Positions 16,993-25,812 of a stretch of DNA of 64,000 bases are shown here, one piece after another. The DNA lies in assembly GCA_965250275.1 (NCBI GenBank), contig OZ252297.1, positions 186,001-250,000 on the forward strand. Reading direction: 5' to 3'. Source of the DNA: G965250275 sp965250275. Lineage in GTDB: Bacteria > Pseudomonadota > Alphaproteobacteria > Rhodobacterales > Rhodobacteraceae. The notes below the pieces were generated by a model. That model saw only the letters and a list, made by a program, of their open reading frames with translations. It was not told where the DNA came from and searched no databases. The translations under genes and the position numbers were made by a program. Position 1 is the stretch's first letter. Each line of letters opens with the position of its first letter.

Positions 16993-18690
16993 TTACTTCA
17001 CCAGATAAGGTTTGCGCGGGGGCTTAGGTTGAGTGTTCGTCGCCCGTTCCACTGGGAAATCTCCCATCAGATAGGGGTGCATACCCTGGTTCTTCAGGTT
17101 CTGCAGAAACTGACCGAACCCCTCCAGATTGACCATCTTTGGCGCCTCGGTGAGCCGTCGCGGATTTGCCTGCCCGATCTCGTCAACGATAGTTTGCAGC
17201 GGTTCCATTGGGGCCTCGATGAACTCCGCCATCGTCCAGCTTCGCACGCGCGCCTTCGTTTGCGCTGAGCGCAGAATGTCCAGGTGCTTGCTCTCGATCT
17301 TCTGCAACTCCGCCGCCTCGCGGCGCAGATCAGCAAAGTTTCGGTTGGAGCGAAACAGCGGTACAGCCCACGCCCCACTGATGACTGAGATCTGCGCATT
17401 CGGATCACGTGCGATCATCTTATTGATTTTCTGATTATCGCTGGGCCCCAGTTGAAAACACTGCCGCTCGCCGCGGGTGTTCCAGATCAGACTCGTCAGA
17501 AACGCTTTTGGTTCATAGTCCCGTTTGATCGCGCTGTCGGAGAGAGCCCCGTTGATTAACGTCTGGCCTTCGGCAAATTCCGCCCGTTCCGGGGAAAACA
17601 AATGGCCATGAACCCGTGCGCCGGTGGTTTTCGCCAGCCACGGCTCAAAGTCCTCGAAGAGCTCCGTGAACCCCTGAAAGACCGAATACGGGCTGGAGGT
17701 GATTCCGTTTTCCCAGTCTTCATTGGGAAAGCGGCTGTGCATATACAGCCCAGCGCGCCCCCGGGTTCGGCGTTCGACAGCCTTGGCAAAGATCCGGTCG
17801 ATTTTGCCCGGATTGGGTTCCGTCCGCTTCATCGCGGTCGACCCGTCGATCAGGAATGCCTGATATAGCCGTTCGGCCTTGGGCCATATCTTGCGCGCAA
17901 CAAAGCAATCCGAGCGGCGCAGCAACTGCAGGTGGTCGTCGTAGAAAATGTGCGGCTTCCCCTGAAAGTCGAACTTGGACAGCGTCAATGACCGGCTTTC
18001 GATATTCGTTGAATAGACCCTTGATAGGGTCTGGTAATAGCTTTCATCCGGGATCCAGACCTGCCGGAAGAACCGGTCGTAGGTCGCGCGATCCGGGTCC
18101 TGTAAAATAGCGGACAAGGTCTGCCGAGTCAGGCACCACCATTGGCTGCCCATGTGGGGCACAAGCCCAGAAGGCACCTTCCGATGCAGCCGGAAGAACC
18201 GCTGAAATTCGACATACCGGTCAAAGAGATACCTACGGCGTTTCCATGCAAACGGAAAACGCAGCGTGAATCTTTCGTGATCCAGGCCACCGATTGTCCA
18301 GGGCACTTCCGCTGTTGTTGCGCTTTCGATGAAGTCCGTCCGCGGGCGGGCAGCCAGGTAGTCGATAAGCTCTTGCACAGGCCGCAATGGCAGGCAGGAC
18401 CCTGACGCCAGATAGACGTGGTGCACCTCGGGAAAACACTCCAGCATCATTTCGGAGCCGGCCTGCGACGCGGCGACAATCCCCCACGTGCCCCATTCGC
18501 AGCGATGGCGCGTGCAAAATCTGACCAGCGGGTCATCCGATAGGGCGGCCTCGAACGCACGGTAGCTTTTGCGCTGCACGTTTCGGTCAACATGCAACAC
18601 GACCGGGCATCCCGCAGCCGTCCAGTGCCGGGCCACCTGTTCCGCACGGTCCAGCGCGGTATGCACCAGCATGACGATGCCGACGGTCAC
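16993..18690 (-). CDS. GT14-family glycosyltransferase with long C-terminal domain
   Basis: 565 residues, GTG start with AGGAG eight bases upstream. Residues 1 to about 280 are a core-2/branching-enzyme type (GT14) domain: TVGIVMLVHTALDRAEQVARHW, HVYLASGSCLPLRPVQEL (91-108), GSQWWCLTRQTL (181-192) and WIPDESYYQTL (212-222), the last holding the presumed catalytic acid. Eukaryotic members add beta-1,6-GlcNAc or xylose. Residues about 290-565 form a further domain that I associate from memory with DUF5927 in Rhodobacterales; its function is unknown. It sits between a GT2-type gene and the sulfotransferase in one minus-strand operon, so it probably builds the same glycan. Confidence 0.75.
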   Translation of the reverse strand: MTVGIVMLVHTALDRAEQVARHWTAAGCPVVLHVDRNVQRKSYRAFEAALSDDPLVRFCTRHRCEWGTWGIVAASQAGSEMMLECFPEVHHVYLASGSCLPLRPVQELIDYLAARPRTDFIESATTAEVPWTIGGLDHERFTLRFPFAWKRRRYLFDRYVEFQRFFRLHRKVPSGLVPHMGSQWWCLTRQTLSAILQDPDRATYDRFFRQVWIPDESYYQTLSRVYSTNIESRSLTLSKFDFQGKPHIFYDDHLQLLRRSDCFVARKIWPKAERLYQAFLIDGSTAMKRTEPNPGKIDRIFAKAVERRTRGRAGLYMHSRFPNEDWENGITSSPYSVFQGFTELFEDFEPWLAKTTGARVHGHLFSPERAEFAEGQTLINGALSDSAIKRDYEPKAFLTSLIWNTRGERQCFQLGPSDNQKINKMIARDPNAQISVISGAWAVPLFRSNRNFADLRREAAELQKIESKHLDILRSAQTKARVRSWTMAEFIEAPMEPLQTIVDEIGQANPRRLTEAPKMVNLEGFGQFLQNLKNQGMHPYLMGDFPVERATNTQPKPPRKPYLVK

Positions 18691-18709
18691 GCGGCTGTCT
18701 CCTGCACGT

Positions 18710-19720
18710 TCAAGCCCAGTTCCCTTTTGACATCAGCCCAAGAATTTCCAGCTGTCGCCAGTTGATGTATTTTTCGGACCACTTGCACCACAGCTCAGGC
18801 CGTTCACTCAGGCCCTCAGCGTAGGCGCGATACTCTGCCGAAGCGGCGTAGTGCTCGCCGCGGTCCAGCTCTTCGGTCGCCTTGCCAGAGAATGTGTCCA
18901 GAAACTTGGCGTGCAACAGAACACCGGATGCCTTCTCACCCCCCCATTCATCATAGACAAGGTTCAGACCCCGCGGCAGCAACATGTGAGATGAACTGAC
19001 ATACACATAGCGCCGATCCCATTTCACAAGCGGGATCTTGTTGAGAGCAGGCGCCTTGGCAGGGTCATCCTTGAAGTAAACACGGCTTCGCGGCCCGCCC
19101 TGTATCCAGAGATTTCCATACCGCTTGTTCTTTTTCAGTGTGTAGTTTCCACTGTCGAACCAGTTTGCAATCTCGATCGGGTCTTGCCCTTCGTGATAGG
19201 GCTGCTCATCCAGCCGCCCTTTTGGGTACATATCCAGCAGCATGGCTCCGAACGATTTGACCGACGATGCGTCCAGCCAATCTGTCAGGGCAAGCAAGGG
19301 GCGCGTATCGCAGAACGGATACACCAGGAACTCGTCGGGATCGACGACCAGCGACCAGTGGCCGTGCGCATAGCGATGCAGCAACCAGTTTTGCCAGTCG
19401 ACCCCGAAATTCGATCTCTGATAGCTGCTTTTCGTGTGCCAAACCGACACGTCGGGCTGATCGGCCAGATAATCCAACGTGCCATCCGTGCTGTCGTTGT
19501 CGACGAAAAGAAACTGGCTGACACCAAGGCGTCGATAGTACTGCAGGAAGAACGGCAATCTGACACGCTCGTTCCGCACGATGGAGACAGAGAGGATTGA
19601 TCCGGGTCTGATGGTCGCGGTCTGATCTCGCACGGCTAACAGATCGCGGCTGCGCAGGCGGGCGCGCAGCTGCCTGCGCTTGCGCGACAGTCGCAGGCCG
19701 TACGATTCAAGAACGCCCAT
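18710..19720 (-). CDS. GT2-type glycosyltransferase (paralogue A)
   Basis: 336 residues. The ATG at 19720 is chosen because AAAGGTGG precedes it and because the protein then aligns end to end with its neighbour at 19919-20944; a 59-codon upstream extension does not. Motifs of the Glyco_tranf_2_4/GT92-like group: SIVRNERVRLPFFLQYYRRLGVSQFLFVDNDSTDGT, the metal-binding DPD in LVVDPDEFLVYP, and MLLDMYPKGRLDEQPY. Soluble, probably peripheral on the inner membrane. Donor and acceptor are unknown. It is 19 bases upstream of the GT14 gene. Confidence 0.78.
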   Translation of the reverse strand: MGVLESYGLRLSRKRRQLRARLRSRDLLAVRDQTATIRPGSILSVSIVRNERVRLPFFLQYYRRLGVSQFLFVDNDSTDGTLDYLADQPDVSVWHTKSSYQRSNFGVDWQNWLLHRYAHGHWSLVVDPDEFLVYPFCDTRPLLALTDWLDASSVKSFGAMLLDMYPKGRLDEQPYHEGQDPIEIANWFDSGNYTLKKNKRYGNLWIQGGPRSRVYFKDDPAKAPALNKIPLVKWDRRYVYVSSSHMLLPRGLNLVYDEWGGEKASGVLLHAKFLDTFSGKATEELDRGEHYAASAEYRAYAEGLSERPELWCKWSEKYINWRQLEILGLMSKGNWA

Positions 19721-19918
19721 GCCGGACCACCTTTCAAACCCCAACACCGATAAAGCGCAGCATGTCCAATTGCCTATGCGGTCTTCATCCCAAGGACCAC
19801 ATCTCCGCCCATCGCTCCGGATCCAGTAATCTCGCGCCACCGGTTTCCATGGCTGCACAATAGATCTTTGCACGAAATTGGTAAACAGAATTGGCAAGAT
19901 AGCCAGATTGTTTACGTT

Positions 19919-20944
19919 TCAGCTCGGCCAGTCGCCCGATGACATGAGCGAGAGATCAACCAATTGCTGCCAGCCCTCGTAGCGAGCAGAGCGGTCGCAC
20001 CAAAGATCCGGGTTATCGATCAGTGCTGCGTAATATGCGTCATAGAGTGCGCTGTCGCTGAAATGCTGCTTGCGGCGGCGCTCTTCCTTCGAGCGTTTGG
20101 CAATGGTGTTGAGGAACTTCGTGTGGAGCAGCACGCCGGACAACTGGCGCGCGGGGACACCGTCATAGGCAAGGTTCAGACGGCGCGGCAGCAAGGCATG
20201 GGTCGAGTTTACATACGCAAAGCGACGGTTCCATTTCACCAGCGGCAGTTTGTTTAGCGTTGGCGCAAGCTTACGATCTTCCTGAAAGAACATACGGGCA
20301 CGCGCGCCACCCTGTTGCCAGAGATTTCGCAAAGGTTCCTGCCGCGTTCGCGTATAGCCTTCGGCATCGAACCATTGCAGACAGTCCACAGGATCCTGCC
20401 CGCTTCGATAGATGGTCTGATCTGTTGGACCTTTCGGGTACAAGTCCAGCATCAGCGCACCAAATGCGGTCTGGGAACGTTGGTCCAGCCACTCCGTCAG
20501 GCTCTGCAAAGGCTTTTCGGTCCAATGCGGATAAATCAGGATCTCATCAGCATCGAGTGTCAGACACCAATGCCCATGCCCATACCGCATCAACAGATAC
20601 GTCACCCAATCCATCCCGAAACGCGCAGATTTGTAGCTTGCCTCCGTCGACCAAAGCGACACGTCCGGCTGCTCCCTGAGATAAGCGGCGGTCTCATCCC
20701 GACTGTTGTTGTCCACGATCAGGAAATGCTTCACGCCGAGGCGTCTGTGATGGGTCAGAAAGAATGGCAGGCGCAAAACTTCGTTCCGCACCGTCATGAA
20801 ACCGAGCACGTCGCCGGCGGACACCGCATCCGTCCGATTTACGACCGATGTCAATTCGCGACGCTTGCGAAACGCGCGCCATAACAGACGCCGCCGCTTC
20901 CATCTCAGCCGATAGGCTTCCCATGCGTCCGCTGCAATTGACAC
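19919..20944 (-). CDS. GT2-type glycosyltransferase (paralogue B)
   Basis: 341 residues, GTG start preceded by GGTGGTGA. Clearly a tandem paralogue of the next gene downstream: TVRNEVLRLPFFLTHHRRLGVKHFLIVDNNSRDET, the DAD motif in LTLDADEILIYPHW, LMLDLYPKGPTDQTIY and a matching C-terminus ending DLSLMSSGDWPS. The 198-base spacer before paralogue A is longer than other gaps in the block. The two enzymes probably add different residues to the same chain. It lies 13 bases after galE. Confidence 0.78.
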   Translation of the reverse strand: MSIAADAWEAYRLRWKRRRLLWRAFRKRRELTSVVNRTDAVSAGDVLGFMTVRNEVLRLPFFLTHHRRLGVKHFLIVDNNSRDETAAYLREQPDVSLWSTEASYKSARFGMDWVTYLLMRYGHGHWCLTLDADEILIYPHWTEKPLQSLTEWLDQRSQTAFGALMLDLYPKGPTDQTIYRSGQDPVDCLQWFDAEGYTRTRQEPLRNLWQQGGARARMFFQEDRKLAPTLNKLPLVKWNRRFAYVNSTHALLPRRLNLAYDGVPARQLSGVLLHTKFLNTIAKRSKEERRRKQHFSDSALYDAYYAALIDNPDLWCDRSARYEGWQQLVDLSLMSSGDWPS

Positions 20945-20957
20945 TCACCACCGCCGA

Positions 20958-21941
20958 TCAGGATGCGTAATGTCCCTTTTGGTGCCACTTCCACGCATCC
21001 TCAATCATGGTGTGCAGCGTCGACCGGATGGGTGTCCAGCCCAGATCGCGTTCCGCACGCACTGAACCTGACACCAGTTTCGTGCAATCTCCGGCACGCC
21101 GCGGCCCTTCGGAGTACGGAACGGGCCGGTTCGTGACGACCCGGGATTCGTCGATCACCTGCCGAACGGAAAACCCGCTGCCAGTGCCCAGATTGAACAC
21201 CCGGTTCTCTTTGCCGTCCTCCAGCCAACGCAGACCGAGAACATGGGCATCCACGAGGTCACAGACATGGACGTAGTCGCGGATGCACGTGCCGTCAGGC
21301 GTGTCATAATCCGTACCGAACACCGTCAAAGGCTCACGTTGACCGTCGATTGCCTGCAACATCACCGGGATCAGACGGGTTTCCGGGCGGTGATGTTCAC
21401 CTATCTGGCCCTCTGGATCCGCGCCTGCAACATTGAAGTAGCGGAAAATCACGTGACGCATACCGTCCGAAGCGTCGTAGTCCCGCAAAATCTCTTCAAC
21501 TGCACGCTTCGAAGCTCCGTAAGCGTTCAGGGGCATCTGGACGCTGTTTTCGTCCAGAACCACATTGTCCTGATCGCCGTAGGTTGCGCAGGTCGACGAG
21601 AAAACGAAGTTCAGGCAACCCGCTGCTGCGGCGGCCTCGATCAAAGTCAGCGATCCCAGAACATTGTTGCGCCAGTAGCGGCCCGGTTGGCTCATCGCTT
21701 CGCCAACCTGGCTCAAGGCCGCAAAATGCATGACTGCCTTGGGCTGATACGCGGCAAAGACCGCGTCGAGGCGGTCGCGGTCCAGTAGGTCGCCTTCCTC
21801 GAATGGGCCAAACTTCACGGCATCCCGCCAGCCGGTCACCAGATTGTCGTATGTGACGGGCACATACCCCGCCGCTGCCAGTGCCTTACATGCGTGCGAG
21901 CCGATGTAGCCCGCACCACCTGTCACCAGAATGTTGGTCAC
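20958..21941 (-). CDS. galE: UDP-glucose 4-epimerase GalE
   Basis: 327 residues, GTG start. Extended SDR fold: NAD-binding NILVTGGAGYIGSHACKAL at the start, the Ser-Tyr-Lys triad within FSSTCATYGDQ and NAYGASKRAVEEIL, and FRYFNVAGADPEGQIGEHHRPETRLIPVML, a GalE signature. It supplies UDP-galactose for surface glycans. It stands between galU and the glycosyltransferases on the same strand, as do exoB/exoN-type genes in polysaccharide loci. Confidence 0.95.
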   Translation of the reverse strand: MTNILVTGGAGYIGSHACKALAAAGYVPVTYDNLVTGWRDAVKFGPFEEGDLLDRDRLDAVFAAYQPKAVMHFAALSQVGEAMSQPGRYWRNNVLGSLTLIEAAAAAGCLNFVFSSTCATYGDQDNVVLDENSVQMPLNAYGASKRAVEEILRDYDASDGMRHVIFRYFNVAGADPEGQIGEHHRPETRLIPVMLQAIDGQREPLTVFGTDYDTPDGTCIRDYVHVCDLVDAHVLGLRWLEDGKENRVFNLGTGSGFSVRQVIDESRVVTNRPVPYSEGPRRAGDCTKLVSGSVRAERDLGWTPIRSTLHTMIEDAWKWHQKGHYAS

Positions 21942-21967
21942 GTTGGATCTGCCCTGTGATCGAGTGC

Positions 21968-22861
21968 TTATTGCGCCGCTTTATCCAATTGAACCATCTC
22001 ACGCAAATAGCGGGACAGATCATCGCGCAACTCGTCACGTGCCAGACCAAAGGCAACTGTGGCTTGCAGGAAACCAGCTTTCGACCCGCAGTCGAACCGC
22101 TGACCTCTGAAGCGATAGCCATACACGGAATTTTCGGTGCCGATATCGGCCGAAATCGCATCGGTCAGCTGAATCTCTCCTCCGGAACCAGATTTCATCT
22201 GGTTCAGGTTGCGCAGGACCGAAGGACCCAGAATGTAGCGGCCGATCACTGCAAGGTTCGAAGGCGCGTCTTCTGGCTTGGGTTTTTCCACCATACCCTT
22301 AACCTTGACCATCGACCCCATATCTTCGTCGACATCCAAAACGCCATAAGCAGAGGCCTGCTCGGGTGGAACTTCCATAGCCGCAACCATGTTGCCGCCC
22401 GTCTCTTCATGCGCTTCGACCATCTGCTGCAAACAAGGCGTTTCGGCTGCGATCACGTCATCCGGGAGGATGACGGCAAACGGTTCGTTTGCAATCAGGC
22501 GTCGCGCGCACCACACGGCGTGGCCAAGTCCAAGCGCCTTGTGCTGCCGGATGTAGGCAATCGCGCCGCTTTCCATGTCAGTCTGCTTGAGGGTCTCAAG
22601 CAGTTCTGTTTTGCCTTTCTTCTTCAACTCTTGCTCAAGAATGGGAGAGTGGTCGAAGTAGTCCTCCAGCGCGGACTTCCCACGCGAGGTGACAAAAATG
22701 AACTCTTTGATGCCTGCCGCGCGCGCCTCGTCGATGGCGTACTGAACCAACGGGCGATCGACGAGGGTCATGATTTCCTTGGGGACAGACTTGGTGGCGG
22801 GAAGGAACCGGGTTCCCAGACCTGCCACCGGAAAAATCGCCTTAGTCACTCGCTTACGCAT
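21968..22861 (-). CDS. galU: UTP-glucose-1-phosphate uridylyltransferase GalU
   Basis: 297 residues. The ATG at 22861 has GAGGATCAGA before it; a TTG start four codons upstream would lie over that site. Motifs: KAIFPVAGLGTRFLPATKSVPKEIMTLVDRPLVQYAIDEA (nucleotide loop and catalytic Lys), AVILPDDVIAAE (metal-binding Asp), and GMVEKPKPEDAPSNLAVIGRYIL. It makes UDP-glucose, which GalE converts further. It is first in the minus-strand glycan operon, with a candidate promoter 51-79 bases upstream. Confidence 0.96.
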   Translation of the reverse strand: MRKRVTKAIFPVAGLGTRFLPATKSVPKEIMTLVDRPLVQYAIDEARAAGIKEFIFVTSRGKSALEDYFDHSPILEQELKKKGKTELLETLKQTDMESGAIAYIRQHKALGLGHAVWCARRLIANEPFAVILPDDVIAAETPCLQQMVEAHEETGGNMVAAMEVPPEQASAYGVLDVDEDMGSMVKVKGMVEKPKPEDAPSNLAVIGRYILGPSVLRNLNQMKSGSGGEIQLTDAISADIGTENSVYGYRFRGQRFDCGSKAGFLQATVAFGLARDELRDDLSRYLREMVQLDKAAQ

Positions 22862-23268
22862 TCTGATCCTCAAATTGTTAGCAGCAAATCACCCACCGCT
22901 TGGAAGCCTTGTATACACCCATAATGCGGGGGTGACACAACACCGGGCAAAACACGCTATCTGATTGTGTTCAATGTGCCATTAATCGCTCAATTCACAC
23001 CGGATCGTCCATTGCCCGCAGCGGATTTTCTGCAAAAAAACCTCTCGCAGCACGCCTTATGCGGCTTTGATCGGCTCCGACAGCCCTCGCGCGGTCAATT
23101 TCCCTAAAGGTTTCGACAATTGGGGAGATGCTACGGATTGATTCGACCGTGCATTTATGCCGAGATACGACGCCGCATCTGGGTTTTGCGCAGCGAGCTG
23201 AACGCCACCACACGTCGCCTGAGCGCCCGACGAGGCAGATCGAATGCTACGCTGAGAGACCAAACGCG
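22862..23268. other. Non-coding gap between kdsB and galU
   Basis: About 400 bases. It holds the galU promoter region and a run of seven T on the minus strand (23033-23039) behind a weak stem, which may end the kdsB transcript. A minus frame ending at 23057 reads through the tail of kdsB with plausible protein text (SVASPQLSKPLGKLTARGLSEPIKAA) but has no usable start outside kdsB. No RNA gene was recognised. Confidence 0.3.
22912..22940 (-). promoter_or_regulatory. Candidate promoter of galU
   Basis: On the minus strand TTGTGT, 17 bases, TGTATA; the -10 lies about 50 bases before the galU ATG. Consensus-based only. Confidence 0.35.
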
Positions 23269-24069
23269 TCAGTCCAGCCCCATGTCCGCCATCATCGCCT
23301 CGATCTTCGGAACATCCTCTGGATTGTTGAGCTCCCAAAAGAGCCGCCCACGGGCTTCGACCTCGACGCACAAAACCTTATGTCCGTTTTCCATGAAGCG
23401 AAGCTGCTCAAGCCCCTCAAGTGTTTCGAGCGTGCCCACAGGCCATTCGGGATACTTCAGCAATGCCTCTGACCGATAGGCGTAGACCCCGACGTGGTGA
23501 AACACCGGCGTCGGATCAGTATCACCGTATGTCCGGCCTGTGAAAGGGATCACCTCTTTGGAGAAGTAGAGGGCGGACTGGTCCGCCGCAAACACCGCGG
23601 TGGTTCCACCGACACGACCGGCCCGGCGATCCGCCAACAAACCTGCCAGAGCCTTGCCGTCACATCTGAGTACCGGCGTCGCAACCCCGGCGTCAGGCGC
23701 TGCGCGCAGTCCCGCAACCAGATCCTCGATGAACCAGGGCGGCGTAAGCGGCGCATCGCCTTGCAGATTCACAACGATATCATGGGCCTCGCCCAGTGTC
23801 TGATGCGCTTCTGCGCACCGCTCCGTTCCATTAGCACAAAGCTCCGATGTCATTGCGACTTCGGCCCCGAATGCTTCACAGGCGCTTCGGATACGGTCGT
23901 CATCCGTTGCCACGACAACCCGGTCAACGCCCTTAACAGCCGAGGCCGCAAGCCACGATCGTTCGATCAGGCTCCGCGAAACACCGTTTGCTCCTCTCAG
24001 TGCAACAAGAGGTTTGCCGGGATATCGGGTCGACGCATAGCGCGCGGGAATGATGACCAACACAGACAT
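23269..24069 (-). CDS. kdsB: CMP-Kdo synthetase KdsB
   Basis: 266 residues. Start SVLVIIPARYASTRYPGKPLVALRGANGVSRSLIERSW is the nucleotide-binding signature of cytidylyltransferases. The blocks VNLQGDAPLTPPWFIEDLV, FSKEVIPF and HHVGVYAYRSEALLKY are specific to KdsB. It activates Kdo with CTP before transfer to lipid A. ATG overlaps the cysQ stop by one base, so the two are co-translated. Confidence 0.95.
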   Translation of the reverse strand: MSVLVIIPARYASTRYPGKPLVALRGANGVSRSLIERSWLAASAVKGVDRVVVATDDDRIRSACEAFGAEVAMTSELCANGTERCAEAHQTLGEAHDIVVNLQGDAPLTPPWFIEDLVAGLRAAPDAGVATPVLRCDGKALAGLLADRRAGRVGGTTAVFAADQSALYFSKEVIPFTGRTYGDTDPTPVFHHVGVYAYRSEALLKYPEWPVGTLETLEGLEQLRFMENGHKVLCVEVEARGRLFWELNNPEDVPKIEAMMADMGLD

Positions 24070-24866
24070 CAGCCGCGTTCCAGCCGGACGCCAGGTGCGT
24101 ATGCAACAAAGAAGGGGTTGGCAAATCCATCCTTGCCGTAGCGCAGCGCGGTATGGTCATCGAAGCGGACCACTTCGCCGCCCGCTCCGGCAAGTACGGC
24201 ATGCCCGGCGGCTGTGTCCCATTCCATCGTGCGACCCAGACGCGGATAGAGGTCTGCCTCTCCCGTGGCGATCAGGCAAAATTTCAGGGACGATCCCGCG
24301 CTGGTCATATCGCGCACCGCGTAGCGGCCAATGTAGTCGTCAGTGGCCTGATCGCGATGTGACTTGCTGGCAACCACCATCAATGCGTCATTGTCGGGTT
24401 TCGAGACGTGGATTTCGCGAGCCGCGCCCGCTTGATCAGCATCAAAGGGGCCTGTTTCTTCAACAGCTTGGCCATCCGGGCGCGTGTAGAACATGCGCCC
24501 CTTCGCCGGCGCGTAGACCACGCCCCGCACCGGAACGCCATCTTCAACCAATGCGATGTTCACGGTGAAGTCCCCGCGGCGATTGATGAACTCCTTAGTG
24601 CCATCCAAAGGATCAACAATCAGAAAGGTTTCGCCTTTCGCGGAATGTGACGCTGCTTGTTCTTCTGTCACCAGCATCATGTCGGGAAACGCGTCGCGCA
24701 GCCCTGCAAATATGAGCGCGTCCGCGGCTTCGTCGGCTTCAGTGACAGGGCTGCTGTCGGACTTCTCGGAGACTTTGAAATCATCCGCGCCGTAGATCTC
24801 CATGATCTTTTCACCGGCCTCAATCGCCAGACGCCGGATCACCGGCATCAATGTCTCATAGGTCAA
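24069..24866 (-). CDS. cysQ: 3'(2'),5'-bisphosphate nucleotidase CysQ
   Basis: 265 residues, apparent TTG start with GGAG seven bases before it; the next ATG would remove six residues. Inositol-monophosphatase fold: metal-site Glu in LVTEEQAAS, FLIVDPLDGTKEFINRRGDFTVNIAL (DPLDGT motif) and the late WDTAAGHAVLAGAGG. It removes PAP, the product left when a sulfotransferase uses PAPS. That fits the sulfotransferase at the far end of this minus-strand block, although CysQ is also a general sulfate-assimilation enzyme. Confidence 0.92.
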   Translation of the reverse strand: MTYETLMPVIRRLAIEAGEKIMEIYGADDFKVSEKSDSSPVTEADEAADALIFAGLRDAFPDMMLVTEEQAASHSAKGETFLIVDPLDGTKEFINRRGDFTVNIALVEDGVPVRGVVYAPAKGRMFYTRPDGQAVEETGPFDADQAGAAREIHVSKPDNDALMVVASKSHRDQATDDYIGRYAVRDMTSAGSSLKFCLIATGEADLYPRLGRTMEWDTAAGHAVLAGAGGEVVRFDDHTALRYGKDGFANPFFVAYAPGVRLERG

Positions 24867-24987
24867 GAATGTGCTCCGCTCTTTTTGGGCTTCATTGATA
24901 ATTCAGCTGTGCGCCCTTATGCTGCCCGAACAACGGAACGGCAAGAATTCCGTGGCAAGTTTGGTGCGGTTCAGGATCACGCGGGCG

Positions 24988-25812
24988 ATGTTTCAGCACA
25001 CCTACCAGCAATCCACGCGTTTCGGTGCCGCCCTGCGGATCTTCGAGACGATCTATCATTCCATCGTGCGCAGTGTGCGCAAAGCACACAACAATGCCTT
25101 TCTCGCGATCGGCGTGAACATGTTGCAAATCCTCGTGTTCGTGATGGCGTTCTACATCATGTTCACGGTTCTCGGGTTGCGCGGTGCGGCGATCCGGGGG
25201 GACTTCCTGCTTTACCTGATGTCGGGAATCTTCCTGTTCATGACCCACACAAAAACGTTGGGGTCGGTCGTCGGGTCCGAGGGCCCGGCCAGCCCGATGA
25301 TGCAGCATGCGCCGATGAATACAGTCGTCAGCATCTGCGCGGCCGCTCTTGGGGCGCTCTACATCCAGACACTGTCCCTGCTTGCGATCCTATTTGTCTA
25401 TCACGTCGCCTTTACGCCTGTGGTCATCGAGGATCCCATAGGGGCATATGGCATGTTCCTGATCGCATGGTTTACCGGGGCTGCGCTGGGCGTTGTGTTT
25501 CTGGCACTGAAGCCCTGGTTTCCCACTGCGGTGTCGGTGATGACCACAGTGTATCAGCGCGCGAATATGATTGCGTCCGGCAAGATGTTTGTGGCCAACT
25601 CTCTGCCCAGTTTCATGCTGGCCATGTTTGACTGGAACCCGTTGTTTCACGCCATCGACCAGGCGCGCGGGTTTACCTTCATCAACTACAACCCCCGGTA
25701 CACCAGCATCGAGTATCCGCTTTTGTTGGGGATCACGTTCCTGATGATTGGGTTGATGGGTGAGTTTTACACCCGCCGGCACGCATCGATCAGTTGGAAC
25801 GCGCGCCGATGA
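24988..25812 (+). CDS. ABC-2 type permease, KpsM-like
   Basis: 274 residues from the ATG at 24988 (FQHTYQQSTRFGAALRIFETIYHSIVRSVRK); earlier in-frame starts at 24871 and 24919 lack a binding site, so the start is uncertain. About six membrane helices follow, among them LQILVFVMAFYIMFTVLGL, GDFLLYLMSGIFLFM, TLSLLAILFVYHVAF, GMFLIAWFTGAALGVVFLAL and YPLLLGITFLMIGLMGEFY. The ISSGxMF-like segment IASGKMFVANSLPSFMLAMFDWNPLFH is typical of polysaccharide or polyol-phosphate exporters. No ATPase gene adjoins it, so the partner (KpsT-like) must be elsewhere. The stop overlaps the next start. Confidence 0.72.
   Translation: MFQHTYQQSTRFGAALRIFETIYHSIVRSVRKAHNNAFLAIGVNMLQILVFVMAFYIMFTVLGLRGAAIRGDFLLYLMSGIFLFMTHTKTLGSVVGSEGPASPMMQHAPMNTVVSICAAALGALYIQTLSLLAILFVYHVAFTPVVIEDPIGAYGMFLIAWFTGAALGVVFLALKPWFPTAVSVMTTVYQRANMIASGKMFVANSLPSFMLAMFDWNPLFHAIDQARGFTFINYNPRYTSIEYPLLLGITFLMIGLMGEFYTRRHASISWNARR

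Noticed and set aside
21881..22924. 347-codon plus-strand frame
   Set aside because: Antisense to galU; a shadow of its codon bias.
22979..22996. TTAA-N7-ATTC near galU as a CtrA box
   Set aside because: The second half-site has too many mismatches.
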